From positions 1-64,000 of the forward strand of contig JAKSIV010000006.1 of assembly GCA_024398635.1 (NCBI GenBank): 64,000 bases of DNA, given 5' to 3'. The translations under genes and the position numbers were made by a program. Shown piece after piece: positions 31,268 through 39,037 of this stretch; the first letter of the stretch is position 1; each line of letters starts with the position of its first letter. This DNA is from Bacteroidaceae bacterium (GTDB lineage Bacteria; Bacteroidota; Bacteroidia; Bacteroidales; Bacteroidaceae). The notes under the pieces are model-generated. The model was not told the origin of the DNA. It was given only the letters and a program-made list of their open reading frames with translations, and did not search any database.

Positions 31268-32953
31268 ATGTCAAAATCATTTCGTCTTGCGCTTCTTGGC
31301 GCGGGTATCCTGATGTTCGCCAGCTGCGCGAAAATGGAGATGAAACCGGAGTATTTCCCCGTAAATCCCAATCCGCTTGAGGCAGTAGGCGGTGAGGTTC
31401 CTTACACTGTAACAGGAACATTCCCTGAGAAGTCATTTATTAAGAACGTGATTTGCACTGCAACTCCCGAGCTTCGTTGGGAAGGTGGTTCTGTAAAGGG
31501 TGAGCCTGTAACTCTCCAGGGTGAGAAGATTCAGGGTAACAACCAGACCATTGCTTGGAAGGAGGGTACCACATTTACCTACAACGGTAACTTCAAGTAT
31601 CAGCCTGAGATGGCCAAGTCAGAGCTCTATGTAGTATTTGAGGCAACCAAGAACGGCAAGCCCCTTGAACTGGCTCCCGTTAAGATTGCTGACGGTGTCG
31701 TTTCAACCTCTGAGCTTTATTCAGAGACTGCAAAGGGTGCCAATACTGCAGGTTCAAAGGATGCTTTCCAGCGTATCATCAAGCAGGCTCAGGATGCTAA
31801 CATCATGTTCGTAATCCAGCAGGCTAACGTACGTTCATCAGAGACCAACAGCGATGCTGTCAAGGCTTTGAAGGAGTCTCTCAAGAACTACGCTGCTGAC
31901 ACTAAGAACTATGCTATCGACAACGTTGAGATTTCTGCTTACGCTTCACCTGATGGTGGTCTCAAGCTGAATGACAAGCTGGCTGCTCAGCGTGAGAAGA
32001 ATGCTGCAAGCTATGTAAAGAATGAGGTTAAGAAGGCTAAGGCTGATGCAGCCATCGAGTCTAAGTATACCGCTCAGGACTGGGACGGTTTCAAGGCTTT
32101 GGTTGAGAAGTCAAACCTCCAGGACAAGGATCTGATTCTCCGCGTTCTTTCAATGTATGATGATCCCGAGAAGCGTGAGGCCGAGATCAAGAACCTCTCA
32201 GCTGTTTACAAGGATCTTGCTGCTGACATTCTCCCGCAGCTGCGTCGTGCCCGCCTGACTCTGAACTATCAGATCATCGGCCGTTCAGATGAGGAGATCC
32301 AGGAGGCTTACAAGAGCGATGCTTCTGTTCTGAGCGTTGAGGAGCTGCTTTATGCCGCTACCCTGACTGAGGACAAGGCTGAGAAGAAGGCTATCTACAC
32401 AACAGCTTCACAGAACTATCCTAACGACTATCGTGCATTCAACAACCTTGGTGAGATTGCTTTCCAGGACGGTGACCTTGCAACTGCAGAGGCCAACTAC
32501 AAGAAGGCTCTTGCTATCAACGCCGATGCTCCTGAGGTTAACACCAACATGGGTCTGCTCTGCCTTGCTCAGAACAAGCCTGACGATGCTCAGACATACT
32601 TTGCTAAGGGTGGTCAGAGCCAGGAGAACAACGAGGCTCTCGGTAACATGTACATCGCACAGGGTCAGTATGAGCGCGCTCTCACTGCTCTTAAGGGTAG
32701 CAACACCAACGGTGAGGCTCTTGCAATGATCATGACTAAGGATTATGCCGGTGCTCAGAAGGTTCTTGCTTCTGTTAAGAATCCTGACGGCAACACCGCT
32801 TATCTGGCTGCTGTAGCTGCTGCCCGTACCAACGATGCTGCTGCTGTAGCTCAGAACCTCAAGAAGGCTGTAAGCCTTGACTCTTCACTGAAGGAGAAGG
32901 CTCAGAAGGATCTTGAGTTCGTCAAGTATCAGGATGCTGTAGCTGCTCTCTAA
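31268..32953 (+). CDS. OmpA-like/TPR lipoprotein, probably abundant
   Basis: A 561-residue lipoprotein (lipobox FASC, Cys20). The N-terminal half is beta-rich (GEVPYTVTGTFPEKSF, LYVVFEAT). Residues about 185-255 resemble an OmpA-type peptidoglycan-binding module (VEISAYASPDGGLKLNDKL, AAQREKNAASYV). Residues about 390-550 contain tetratricopeptide repeats (FNNLGEIAFQDGDLATAEANYKKAL, VNTNMGLLCLAQNKPDDAQTYF). Strong codon bias toward GCT, GGT and AAG is like that of tuf, so it is a highly expressed cell-envelope protein. I start at the ATG at 31268 because the upstream in-frame part does not encode a signal. Its partner is unknown. Confidence 0.8.
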   Translation: MSKSFRLALLGAGILMFASCAKMEMKPEYFPVNPNPLEAVGGEVPYTVTGTFPEKSFIKNVICTATPELRWEGGSVKGEPVTLQGEKIQGNNQTIAWKEGTTFTYNGNFKYQPEMAKSELYVVFEATKNGKPLELAPVKIADGVVSTSELYSETAKGANTAGSKDAFQRIIKQAQDANIMFVIQQANVRSSETNSDAVKALKESLKNYAADTKNYAIDNVEISAYASPDGGLKLNDKLAAQREKNAASYVKNEVKKAKADAAIESKYTAQDWDGFKALVEKSNLQDKDLILRVLSMYDDPEKREAEIKNLSAVYKDLAADILPQLRRARLTLNYQIIGRSDEEIQEAYKSDASVLSVEELLYAATLTEDKAEKKAIYTTASQNYPNDYRAFNNLGEIAFQDGDLATAEANYKKALAINADAPEVNTNMGLLCLAQNKPDDAQTYFAKGGQSQENNEALGNMYIAQGQYERALTALKGSNTNGEALAMIMTKDYAGAQKVLASVKNPDGNTAYLAAVAAARTNDAAAVAQNLKKAVSLDSSLKEKAQKDLEFVKYQDAVAAL

Positions 32954-32983
32954 TAAAGAGGCAAACATATTTCGCGTGAACAA

Positions 32984-34096
32984 ATGCCGGAAGATGAACT
33001 GACGGCGCTGCTCACTCTAAACAGAATAGACGGACTTGGATGTATAGGTGCGAAATACCTATATAAACAGTTTGGCAGCGCGCAGGAGATCTTCAGGAAT
33101 CGCGAACATCTTAAAGAAATCATACCCGGAATCGACACGCATGTGATTGATGCGTTGTGTGGTTCCGGGTATGATTCTTTTATCCGTGAAGAACTGGAGT
33201 TTATTGAAAAACACGGTATAAGATGCGTAACTCCCGCTGATTCTGATTATCCTGTACGTTTGCTGGACTGTGATGATGCTCCCCTTGTTTTGTTTTCGCT
33301 GGGTAACGTCAATTACAATACAACCAGGACGGTTGGTATTGTAGGCACCCGTAAGGCTACGGATTATGGCCGTAGGATGTGCCACACCTTTGTTAAAGAA
33401 TTACATGAGCTATGCCCGGACATTACCATAGTCAGCGGGTTGGCTTATGGTATTGATATTGAATCTCACAAGGCTGCTCTTGAGGCCGGATTCCCTACTA
33501 TAGGAGTACTTGCCCACGGATTGGACATGATCTATCCGTCGGCTCACAGATCTGTTGCAAAGCAGATGCTTGATGATGGCGGGCTGGTAACAGAATTCAT
33601 GTCCAGAACCGCACCCCTGGGACCTAATTTTGTAAGAAGGAACCGTATTATTGCGGGTCTTTCGGATGCTGTGGTCGTGGTGGAATCGGCAGCCAAAAGC
33701 GGCTCGCTGATAACTGCCGAAATAGCCGGAAGTTATAACCGTGAGTGTTTTGCTTTCCCTGGCAGTGTGGGCGATCCCTATTCGGTAGGGTGTAACGAAC
33801 TGATCAGGGACAACAGAGCCAGTCTTATCACATCCGCTTTGGATTTTGTCAATGCTTTGAACTGGAATGACCGTGACCGTAGGAGTGCGCCTGTCCAGAA
33901 AGAGCTATTTCCTGAATTGACGGCCGATGAAAACAGGGTGTATCAGAGGATAAGACTCAAGGCACAGGGAGTACACATAAGCACGCTGATGACGGAACTG
34001 AACATCCCGTATCCGCGTCTCTCTACGATACTTTTCACTCTTGAAATGAAAGCTCTGATAATGCAGGCTCCGGGATCGCTGTGCAAGCCATTATAG
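32984..34096 (+). CDS. dprA: DNA-processing protein DprA
   Basis: A 370-residue protein that loads RecA onto incoming single-stranded DNA in transformation. The Rossmann-like core has VGIVGTRKATDYGRR (117-131), IVSGLAYGID (149-158) and NRIIAGLSDAVVVVESAAKSGSLITAEIA; a C-terminal winged-helix segment (VYQRIRLKAQGVHISTLM) completes it. N-terminal residues 1-70 form a helical SAM-like domain. It starts 30 bases after the lipoprotein gene and its stop overlaps the minus-strand AraC fragment by 6 bases. Confidence 0.92.
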   Translation: MPEDELTALLTLNRIDGLGCIGAKYLYKQFGSAQEIFRNREHLKEIIPGIDTHVIDALCGSGYDSFIREELEFIEKHGIRCVTPADSDYPVRLLDCDDAPLVLFSLGNVNYNTTRTVGIVGTRKATDYGRRMCHTFVKELHELCPDITIVSGLAYGIDIESHKAALEAGFPTIGVLAHGLDMIYPSAHRSVAKQMLDDGGLVTEFMSRTAPLGPNFVRRNRIIAGLSDAVVVVESAAKSGSLITAEIAGSYNRECFAFPGSVGDPYSVGCNELIRDNRASLITSALDFVNALNWNDRDRRSAPVQKELFPELTADENRVYQRIRLKAQGVHISTLMTELNIPYPRLSTILFTLEMKALIMQAPGSLCKPL

Positions 34097-34333
34097 CTTG
34101 CGCAGTGAATCCTTGAACTGTGAAGGTGTCATGCCTGTCTCCTGCTTGAATACAGTGCTGAAGTACTGACTCTCGGAGAATCCGGTTTCCTCGGCAATGA
34201 TACCTACTGACTTGTTGGTCTTGGTGAGCATCTCCTTGGCCACATCTATCCTAATGCGGCGTATGTACTTGTTGGTGGATGCGCCTACAAGGGCATTCAT
34301 CTTGTTGAACAGGGTGGTACGTGACACATTCAT
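34091..34333 (-). pseudogene. AraC-type DNA-binding domain fragment
   Basis: An 80-residue piece matching the C-terminal DNA-binding part of AraC-family or hybrid two-component regulators: SRTTLFNKMNALVG is the recognition helix of the first HTH and IAEETGFSESQYFSTVFKQETGMTPSQF is the second HTH. It starts within the first HTH, and a stop codon in frame lies seven codons upstream, so the regulatory domain and the first helix are missing. Likely a relic of a larger hybrid regulator; I cannot exclude a rare short peptide. It overlaps the dprA 3' end by 6 bases. Confidence 0.7.
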
Positions 34334-34379
34334 GTGATAATACTCATTATATCACTACAAAACTGATTAAATGCCACCT

Positions 34380-34419
34380 TAAAAACAGGAGCGTGCGAAG
34401 ATATTTCCGCACGCTCCTG
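34380..34419 (-). terminator. Intrinsic terminator of mdh
   Basis: On the minus strand CAGGAGCGTGCG (34419-34408) pairs with CGCACGCTCCTG (34397-34386), a perfect 12-base stem with a 10-base loop, followed by TTTTT. It sits 23 bases past the mdh stop. Confidence 0.93.
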
Positions 34420-34441
34420 ATATAATCGCAAATCTGTCTGA

Positions 34442-35440
34442 TCAGAGATTCGGGTTGTATTTCTTCCACTCGCTTACTGCAGGGAGAACGCCCAGTGAGA
34501 TAACCTCGTCACGCATAGCCTGAAGGTGCTTGTAGCTGGCCTCGATATCGGCCATCTCAGTAGCGGTACCCTTAACGTCGGTGTAGTGAACACCGGTAGC
34601 GTCGATAGTTGAAGGCATAGCCATCATCACGTTCTGGAACTGTGAGTTGTTTACATAGCAACCTGCAGGCCACTCGAACTTGTCACCACCCATTGCAGCG
34701 CCGATCATCTCGATAGAAACGAATGAGGGGCTCTGGAATGATGAGCGTCCGCGGAGCTCGATGATCTTGGCACCGCCCTTGATAACATCCTGTTTCATCT
34801 GTGCCCACTGCTCGTTTGTAAGAGCGGGAGTGCCGATGATGTCGGTCAGAGGCTTGCCGTCAACCTTAGCGGTTGATGCGAATACTGCCATCTGCTCGCC
34901 GTGACCACCGTAAGTGCGGGCTGTTGTAACCTTGTCCTGAGCGATACCGAAATGCTTGGCAAGTGCGCTCTGAAGACGTGTTGAGTCGAGAGCAGCCAGA
35001 GTGGTGATCTGTGAAGGTTTCAGACCTGAGTAAACCAGAGTTACCAGACCGGTGATATCGGCCGGGTTGAAGATGATTACGCAGTGCTTCAGGTCAGGGC
35101 AGTATGTCTTGATGTCCTTACCCAGCTGCTCGGCGATCTTGGCGTTGCCAACCAGCAGATCCTCACGGGTCATACCGGCCTTACGGGGTGCGCCACCTGA
35201 TGAAACCATGTACTTGGCATCCTTGAAAGCCTCCTCAACCTTGTCGGTGAAGGTGATGTTCACACCGGGGAATGAGCAGTGACGGAGTTCCTCAACTACA
35301 CCCTCCAGACCGGGAAGATAAACATCATAAAGACAGATGTTTGATGAAAGTCCCATCATAATGGCTGTCTGAGCCATGTTTGATCCGATCATACCGGCTG
35401 CGCCAGAGATGACCAGTTTCTCATTTGTCAAAAACTTCAT
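34442..35440 (-). CDS. mdh: Malate dehydrogenase
   Basis: A 332-residue NAD-dependent lactate/malate-family dehydrogenase that interconverts malate and oxaloacetate. The dinucleotide-binding motif is SGAAGMIGS (12-20), the mid-region has VSSGGAPRKAGMTREDLL (MDH-type arginine loop), and TYGGHGEQMAVF holds the catalytic histidine. It is monocistronic with its own promoter and strong terminator, and has highly expressed codon use. In Bacteroidales it feeds the fumarate branch of fermentation. Confidence 0.93.
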   Translation of the reverse strand: MKFLTNEKLVISGAAGMIGSNMAQTAIMMGLSSNICLYDVYLPGLEGVVEELRHCSFPGVNITFTDKVEEAFKDAKYMVSSGGAPRKAGMTREDLLVGNAKIAEQLGKDIKTYCPDLKHCVIIFNPADITGLVTLVYSGLKPSQITTLAALDSTRLQSALAKHFGIAQDKVTTARTYGGHGEQMAVFASTAKVDGKPLTDIIGTPALTNEQWAQMKQDVIKGGAKIIELRGRSSFQSPSFVSIEMIGAAMGGDKFEWPAGCYVNNSQFQNVMMAMPSTIDATGVHYTDVKGTATEMADIEASYKHLQAMRDEVISLGVLPAVSEWKKYNPNL

Positions 35441-35483
35441 AGCTGTTTTAAGTATATTAGTCCGTTATTTTTGTCTTGGACCA

Positions 35484-35491
35484 CAAAAGTA
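35484..35491 (-). promoter_or_regulatory. -7 element of mdh
   Basis: On the minus strand TACTTTTG matches TAnnTTTG, 43 bases before the mdh start. The -33 box is not clear. Confidence 0.5.
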
Positions 35492-35536
35492 ATCAATAAC
35501 TTGTTAGATTGGAATATAAATTCAGAAAAGTTGCAC

Positions 35537-35544
35537 TATTTTTG
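35537..35544 (+). promoter_or_regulatory. -7 element of the carbonic anhydrase gene
   Basis: TATTTTTG matches TAnnTTTG, 27 bases before the ATG at 35572. The divergent mdh promoter lies about 50 bases away. Confidence 0.5.
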
Positions 35545-35571
35545 GTGTCGTAAAACATTAATGGACAGTAT

Positions 35572-36084
35572 ATGGCTATCATAAAATCAGTAAGAGGATT
35601 CACTCCTCAGATAGGAGAGGATTGTTTCCTTGCCGACAACGCAGCAATCATAGGTGACGTGGTTATAGGCGAAGGATGCAGCATATGGTTCGGAACGGTA
35701 CTGCGCGGTGATGTAAATTCCATACGCATAGGTAACGGAACCAATATTCAGGACGGTACAGTAATACATACCCTCTATCAGCGTTCAACCACAGTAATCG
35801 GTGATAATGTATCGGTTGGCCATAACGTAACCATTCATGGGGCTGAGATTAAGGACAACGCCTTGATAGGTATGGGATCAGTTGTTCTTGACCACGCTGT
35901 AGTTGGCGAGGGCGCCATTGTAGCTGCCGGATCGGTTGTGACAGGTAAAACGGTGATTCCGCCTCATACGCTTTGGGCTGGGGTTCCGGCCAAGTACATA
36001 AAGGATGTGGATCCTGCTCAGGCTGAGGAGATGAATCAGCGCATTGCTCGGGATTATCACATGTACGCCAGCTGGTACAAATAA
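35572..36084 (+). CDS. Gamma-class carbonic anhydrase family protein
   Basis: A 170-residue left-handed beta-helix protein of hexapeptide repeats (IGDVVIGEGCSIWFG, IGNGTNIQDGTVIH, IGDNVSVGHNVTIHG). Histidines in VIHTLY, VGHNV and IHGAEI match the zinc ligands of the gamma carbonic anhydrase/YrdA group. The C-terminal helix (AQAEEMNQRIARDYHMYASWY) is typical. It hydrates carbon dioxide or has another acyl-related role; activity is not certain for this subgroup. A strong inverted repeat follows it. Confidence 0.88.
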   Translation: MAIIKSVRGFTPQIGEDCFLADNAAIIGDVVIGEGCSIWFGTVLRGDVNSIRIGNGTNIQDGTVIHTLYQRSTTVIGDNVSVGHNVTIHGAEIKDNALIGMGSVVLDHAVVGEGAIVAAGSVVTGKTVIPPHTLWAGVPAKYIKDVDPAQAEEMNQRIARDYHMYASWYK

Positions 36085-36100
36085 GCTATCCAGCTGCACC

Positions 36101-36177
36101 AGAGTCAGACCCCTTTGCGTCGTAACAGAAGCAGCTATAAGAGCAACCTTTCATACGACGCAAAGGGGGCTGACCCT
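36101..36177. repeat. 24-bp inverted repeat between convergent genes
   Basis: AGAGTCAGACCCCTTTGCGT (36101-36120) plus CGTA, and the reverse complement of 36154-36177, agree in 22 of 24 positions, separated by a 29-base loop. It fills the gap between the carbonic anhydrase stop and the Kdo transferase stop. It may serve as a two-way terminator, or be a REP-like or MITE-like repeat; the G/C-rich core GACCCCTTTGCGTCGTA argues against chance. Confidence 0.75.
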
Positions 36178-36182
36178 AAAGG

Positions 36183-37412
36183 CTAGTCGAGCCCAATCTC
36201 ACCTAGTATTCTATCCGATGTGCCGCTGCTGCTGCGCACGTAGTCACCTGCGTTCTTTCCTGCCTTCTTAAGGAAACCCGGGTCACTGATGAATTTGTCG
36301 ATCAGGATTCGCAGTGTGTAGGCATCGGTAATCTCGAATCCGCCCTTGAGTTGTTTGAGTTCCTGGGCCTCGCGGAAACGCTGGTTGTTGGGACCGAAAA
36401 GCACCGGTATGTCGAATACGGCTGCTTCAAGTATGTTATGTATTCCTACTCCGAATCCGCCGCCGATGTAGGCGATATGACCGTAGCGGTATATTGATGA
36501 CAGCATTCCGAAGCAGTCAAGGATGAGGGTGTCATAACCTTTGATGTTCTCAAGTGTTGCCTTAGAAAGGCGGATGTAGTCACGGCCCTTGAGACGGCCC
36601 TCTATCTCGGCCAAATGCTCCTCATGAATCTCGTGTGGGGCAATTATCAGTTTCCAATCAGGTTTGGTAAGGAAATAGGGGATAAACAGCTCCTCATCGG
36701 CGGGCCATGAACTGCCGGCTATGAAGGTGGGGTCCCCGTTTACGAATTTCTCAATGACGGGGAACTGCCTTGATGCGGCGGCAACCTCCAGTACGCGGTC
36801 GGCACGGGTATCGCCCACGATAGATACATCGGTTATTCCTATGCTTTTGAGAAGGTCTTTGGAGTGACGGTCCTGGACAAAGAGATGTTTGAAGTATGAC
36901 AGGGCATTGGCATATCCCTTTCCATACCATTTAAAGAACAGCTGGTTGTCACGGAATATTGATGAGATGCTGAATATCTCGATATTTCTCCTGTAAAGTC
37001 CCCTGAGGAAATTGGGCCAGAATTCGTATTTGATGAAGAAAGCCTTTTCTATCTTTACCGAATCCAGGAACCTCTTTACGTTGATGGGGGTATCGAACGG
37101 GATATAACAGACGATGTCGGCTCCCTTGTAGTCTTTACGGACCTCATAGCCCGAGGGAGAGAAAAACGTGAGCAGAATCCTGCATTCGGGGTGTTTCCTG
37201 TGAATTCTCTCTATAAGCGGACGTCCCTGCTCGAACTCGCCCAGTGAAGATGCATGAAACCACAGATATTTTGAATTGGGATCTACCTGTTTCCTTATGG
37301 TATCAAGGATATGGTTGTGCCCTTTAATAAGCAGTCGGGCCTTCTTATGGAATAGCGCGGCTATATTAATGCACAGTGCATACAGATAAATGCCTATGGT
37401 GTAGATTATCAT
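36183..37412 (-). CDS. waaA: 3-deoxy-D-manno-octulosonic acid (Kdo) transferase
   Basis: A 409-residue GT-B glycosyltransferase that adds Kdo to lipid A in lipopolysaccharide synthesis. It has an N-terminal membrane anchor (residues 1-22), the GT30 features LWFHASSLGEFEQGRPLI and LLTFFSPSGYEVR, and the C-terminal nucleotide-sugar region AYIGGGFGVGIHNILEAAVFDIPVLFGP. Length is normal. It is 11 bases after gltX on the same strand, so likely cotranscribed. Confidence 0.93.
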   Translation of the reverse strand: MIIYTIGIYLYALCINIAALFHKKARLLIKGHNHILDTIRKQVDPNSKYLWFHASSLGEFEQGRPLIERIHRKHPECRILLTFFSPSGYEVRKDYKGADIVCYIPFDTPINVKRFLDSVKIEKAFFIKYEFWPNFLRGLYRRNIEIFSISSIFRDNQLFFKWYGKGYANALSYFKHLFVQDRHSKDLLKSIGITDVSIVGDTRADRVLEVAAASRQFPVIEKFVNGDPTFIAGSSWPADEELFIPYFLTKPDWKLIIAPHEIHEEHLAEIEGRLKGRDYIRLSKATLENIKGYDTLILDCFGMLSSIYRYGHIAYIGGGFGVGIHNILEAAVFDIPVLFGPNNQRFREAQELKQLKGGFEITDAYTLRILIDKFISDPGFLKKAGKNAGDYVRSSSGTSDRILGEIGLD

Positions 37413-37423
37413 CTCTTGCTCAG

Positions 37424-38953
37424 TCAGGAAAGTTCAGAAATAGCCTTGCGGGCGCGTCTTAAAGTCTCTTCACGTCCCAGGAAATCGGTGATGCAGAAAA
37501 TCTGGGGTCCCATTGCCGCTCCTACCAGAGTGACACGCAGGGCGTTCATCACTTTACCTGTGGCATATCCCTTGGAGGCTATCCACTCCAATACTTTAGG
37601 CTCAAGTGTCTCACCGTTCCAGTCGGGTTGGGCTTCAAGGAAATCGCAGAGCTCGGCTGTTGTCTTGGGAGCCTCGTCTTTCCACCATTTCTTTAGTGAT
37701 TTTTCATCAAACTCAGTGGGTGCCTGGAACAGATAACTGCAGTTGTCCCACAGTTCACCTACAAAATTGACGCGGTTCTTGACAAGACCTACGGCAGTCT
37801 CAACACGCTCCATGGGAGCCTTCACTCCGTGACTTTCAAGAATGGGATTGAAAAGAGTGGCAATCTCGCGATCGCTCTTGAGCATGATGTATTCGTGGTT
37901 GAACCAGACGAGTTTCTGATAGTTGAATCGGGCACCGGCCTTACTGCACTTTTCCAGGTTGAAAAGGTCAACCATCTCGTCCATGGTCATGATCTCACGG
38001 TCATCACCGGGATTCCATCCCAGAAGAGCCAGGAAATTGATGACAGCCTCGGGCAGATAGTCTTTTTCGCGGTAACCTGATGATACCTCACCTGTCTTGG
38101 GATCATGCCATTCAAGCGGGAATACAGGGAATCCCAGACGGTCGCCGTCACGCTTGCTAAGCTTGCCGTTACCTTCAGGTTTGAGCAGCAGAGGCAGGTG
38201 TGCAAACTGCGGCATGGTATCCTCCCAGCCGAAAGCACGGTACAGAAGGACGTGCAGAGGTGCAGAGGGCAGCCACTCCTCCCCGCGGATCACATGGGTA
38301 ACCTCCATCAGATGGTCATCCACTATGTTCGCAAGATGGTATGTGGGGAGCTGGTCTGCTGACTTATAAAGAACCTTGTCATCCAGAACGGATGAGTTTA
38401 CGGTAACCTTACCGCGGATGAGATCATCTACTTCAACCTCCTGATCGGGTTCAATAAGGAAACGTACCACATACTGGTTACCGGCGTCAATAAGTGCCTT
38501 GACCTCATCGGCTGGCAGTGTAAGCGAATTGCGCATCTGGCCGCGGGTGGCGGCATCATACTGGAAGTTGGGTGTTTCAGTACGTTTTGCCTCCAGTTCG
38601 GCGGGAGTGTCGAATGCGATGTATGCCTTACCGGCCTCAAGCAGCTGGTCCACATACTTCTTGTATATCTCCCTGCGCTCTGACTGACGGTAGGGTCCGT
38701 AGTTTCCGCCAAATGATACGCCTTCGTCAAACTTGATTCCGAGCCAGCGGAAAGCCTCGAGTATATATTCCTCGGCACCCGGTACAAACCGGTTGCTGTC
38801 AGTGTCCTCTATCCTGAAAATAAGGTCGCCTCCATTCTTGCGGGCGAACAGGTAGTTGTAGAGTGCCGTGCGTACTCCTCCGATGTGTAATGGTCCTGTG
38901 GGACTGGGTGCAAAACGTACCCTGACGCGACGGCTGCCTGTGTTATCTGTCAT
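37424..38953 (-). CDS. gltX: Glutamate-tRNA ligase
   Basis: A 509-residue class I aminoacyl-tRNA synthetase. HIGH motif is PLHIGG (21-26) and KMSKS-type motif is KLSKR (264-268). It charges tRNA-Glu; whether it also charges tRNA-Gln cannot be read here. Length is slightly above the common 470-500. Upstream is the promoter at 38973-38980; the Kdo transferase gene follows. Confidence 0.95.
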   Translation of the reverse strand: MTDNTGSRRVRVRFAPSPTGPLHIGGVRTALYNYLFARKNGGDLIFRIEDTDSNRFVPGAEEYILEAFRWLGIKFDEGVSFGGNYGPYRQSERREIYKKYVDQLLEAGKAYIAFDTPAELEAKRTETPNFQYDAATRGQMRNSLTLPADEVKALIDAGNQYVVRFLIEPDQEVEVDDLIRGKVTVNSSVLDDKVLYKSADQLPTYHLANIVDDHLMEVTHVIRGEEWLPSAPLHVLLYRAFGWEDTMPQFAHLPLLLKPEGNGKLSKRDGDRLGFPVFPLEWHDPKTGEVSSGYREKDYLPEAVINFLALLGWNPGDDREIMTMDEMVDLFNLEKCSKAGARFNYQKLVWFNHEYIMLKSDREIATLFNPILESHGVKAPMERVETAVGLVKNRVNFVGELWDNCSYLFQAPTEFDEKSLKKWWKDEAPKTTAELCDFLEAQPDWNGETLEPKVLEWIASKGYATGKVMNALRVTLVGAAMGPQIFCITDFLGREETLRRARKAISELS

Positions 38954-38972
38954 CTCTTCTGTTTTAGCGGTG

Positions 38973-38980
38973 CAAAATTA
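38973..38980 (-). promoter_or_regulatory. -7 element of gltX
   Basis: On the minus strand TAATTTTG matches TAnnTTTG, 19 bases before the gltX start. The -33 region has only TTTT. Confidence 0.5.
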
Positions 38981-39037
38981 ATCATTTTATCATGAAAAAG
39001 TCTTATTTTTACAAGCCAACAAAGTATCGGAATCTTA

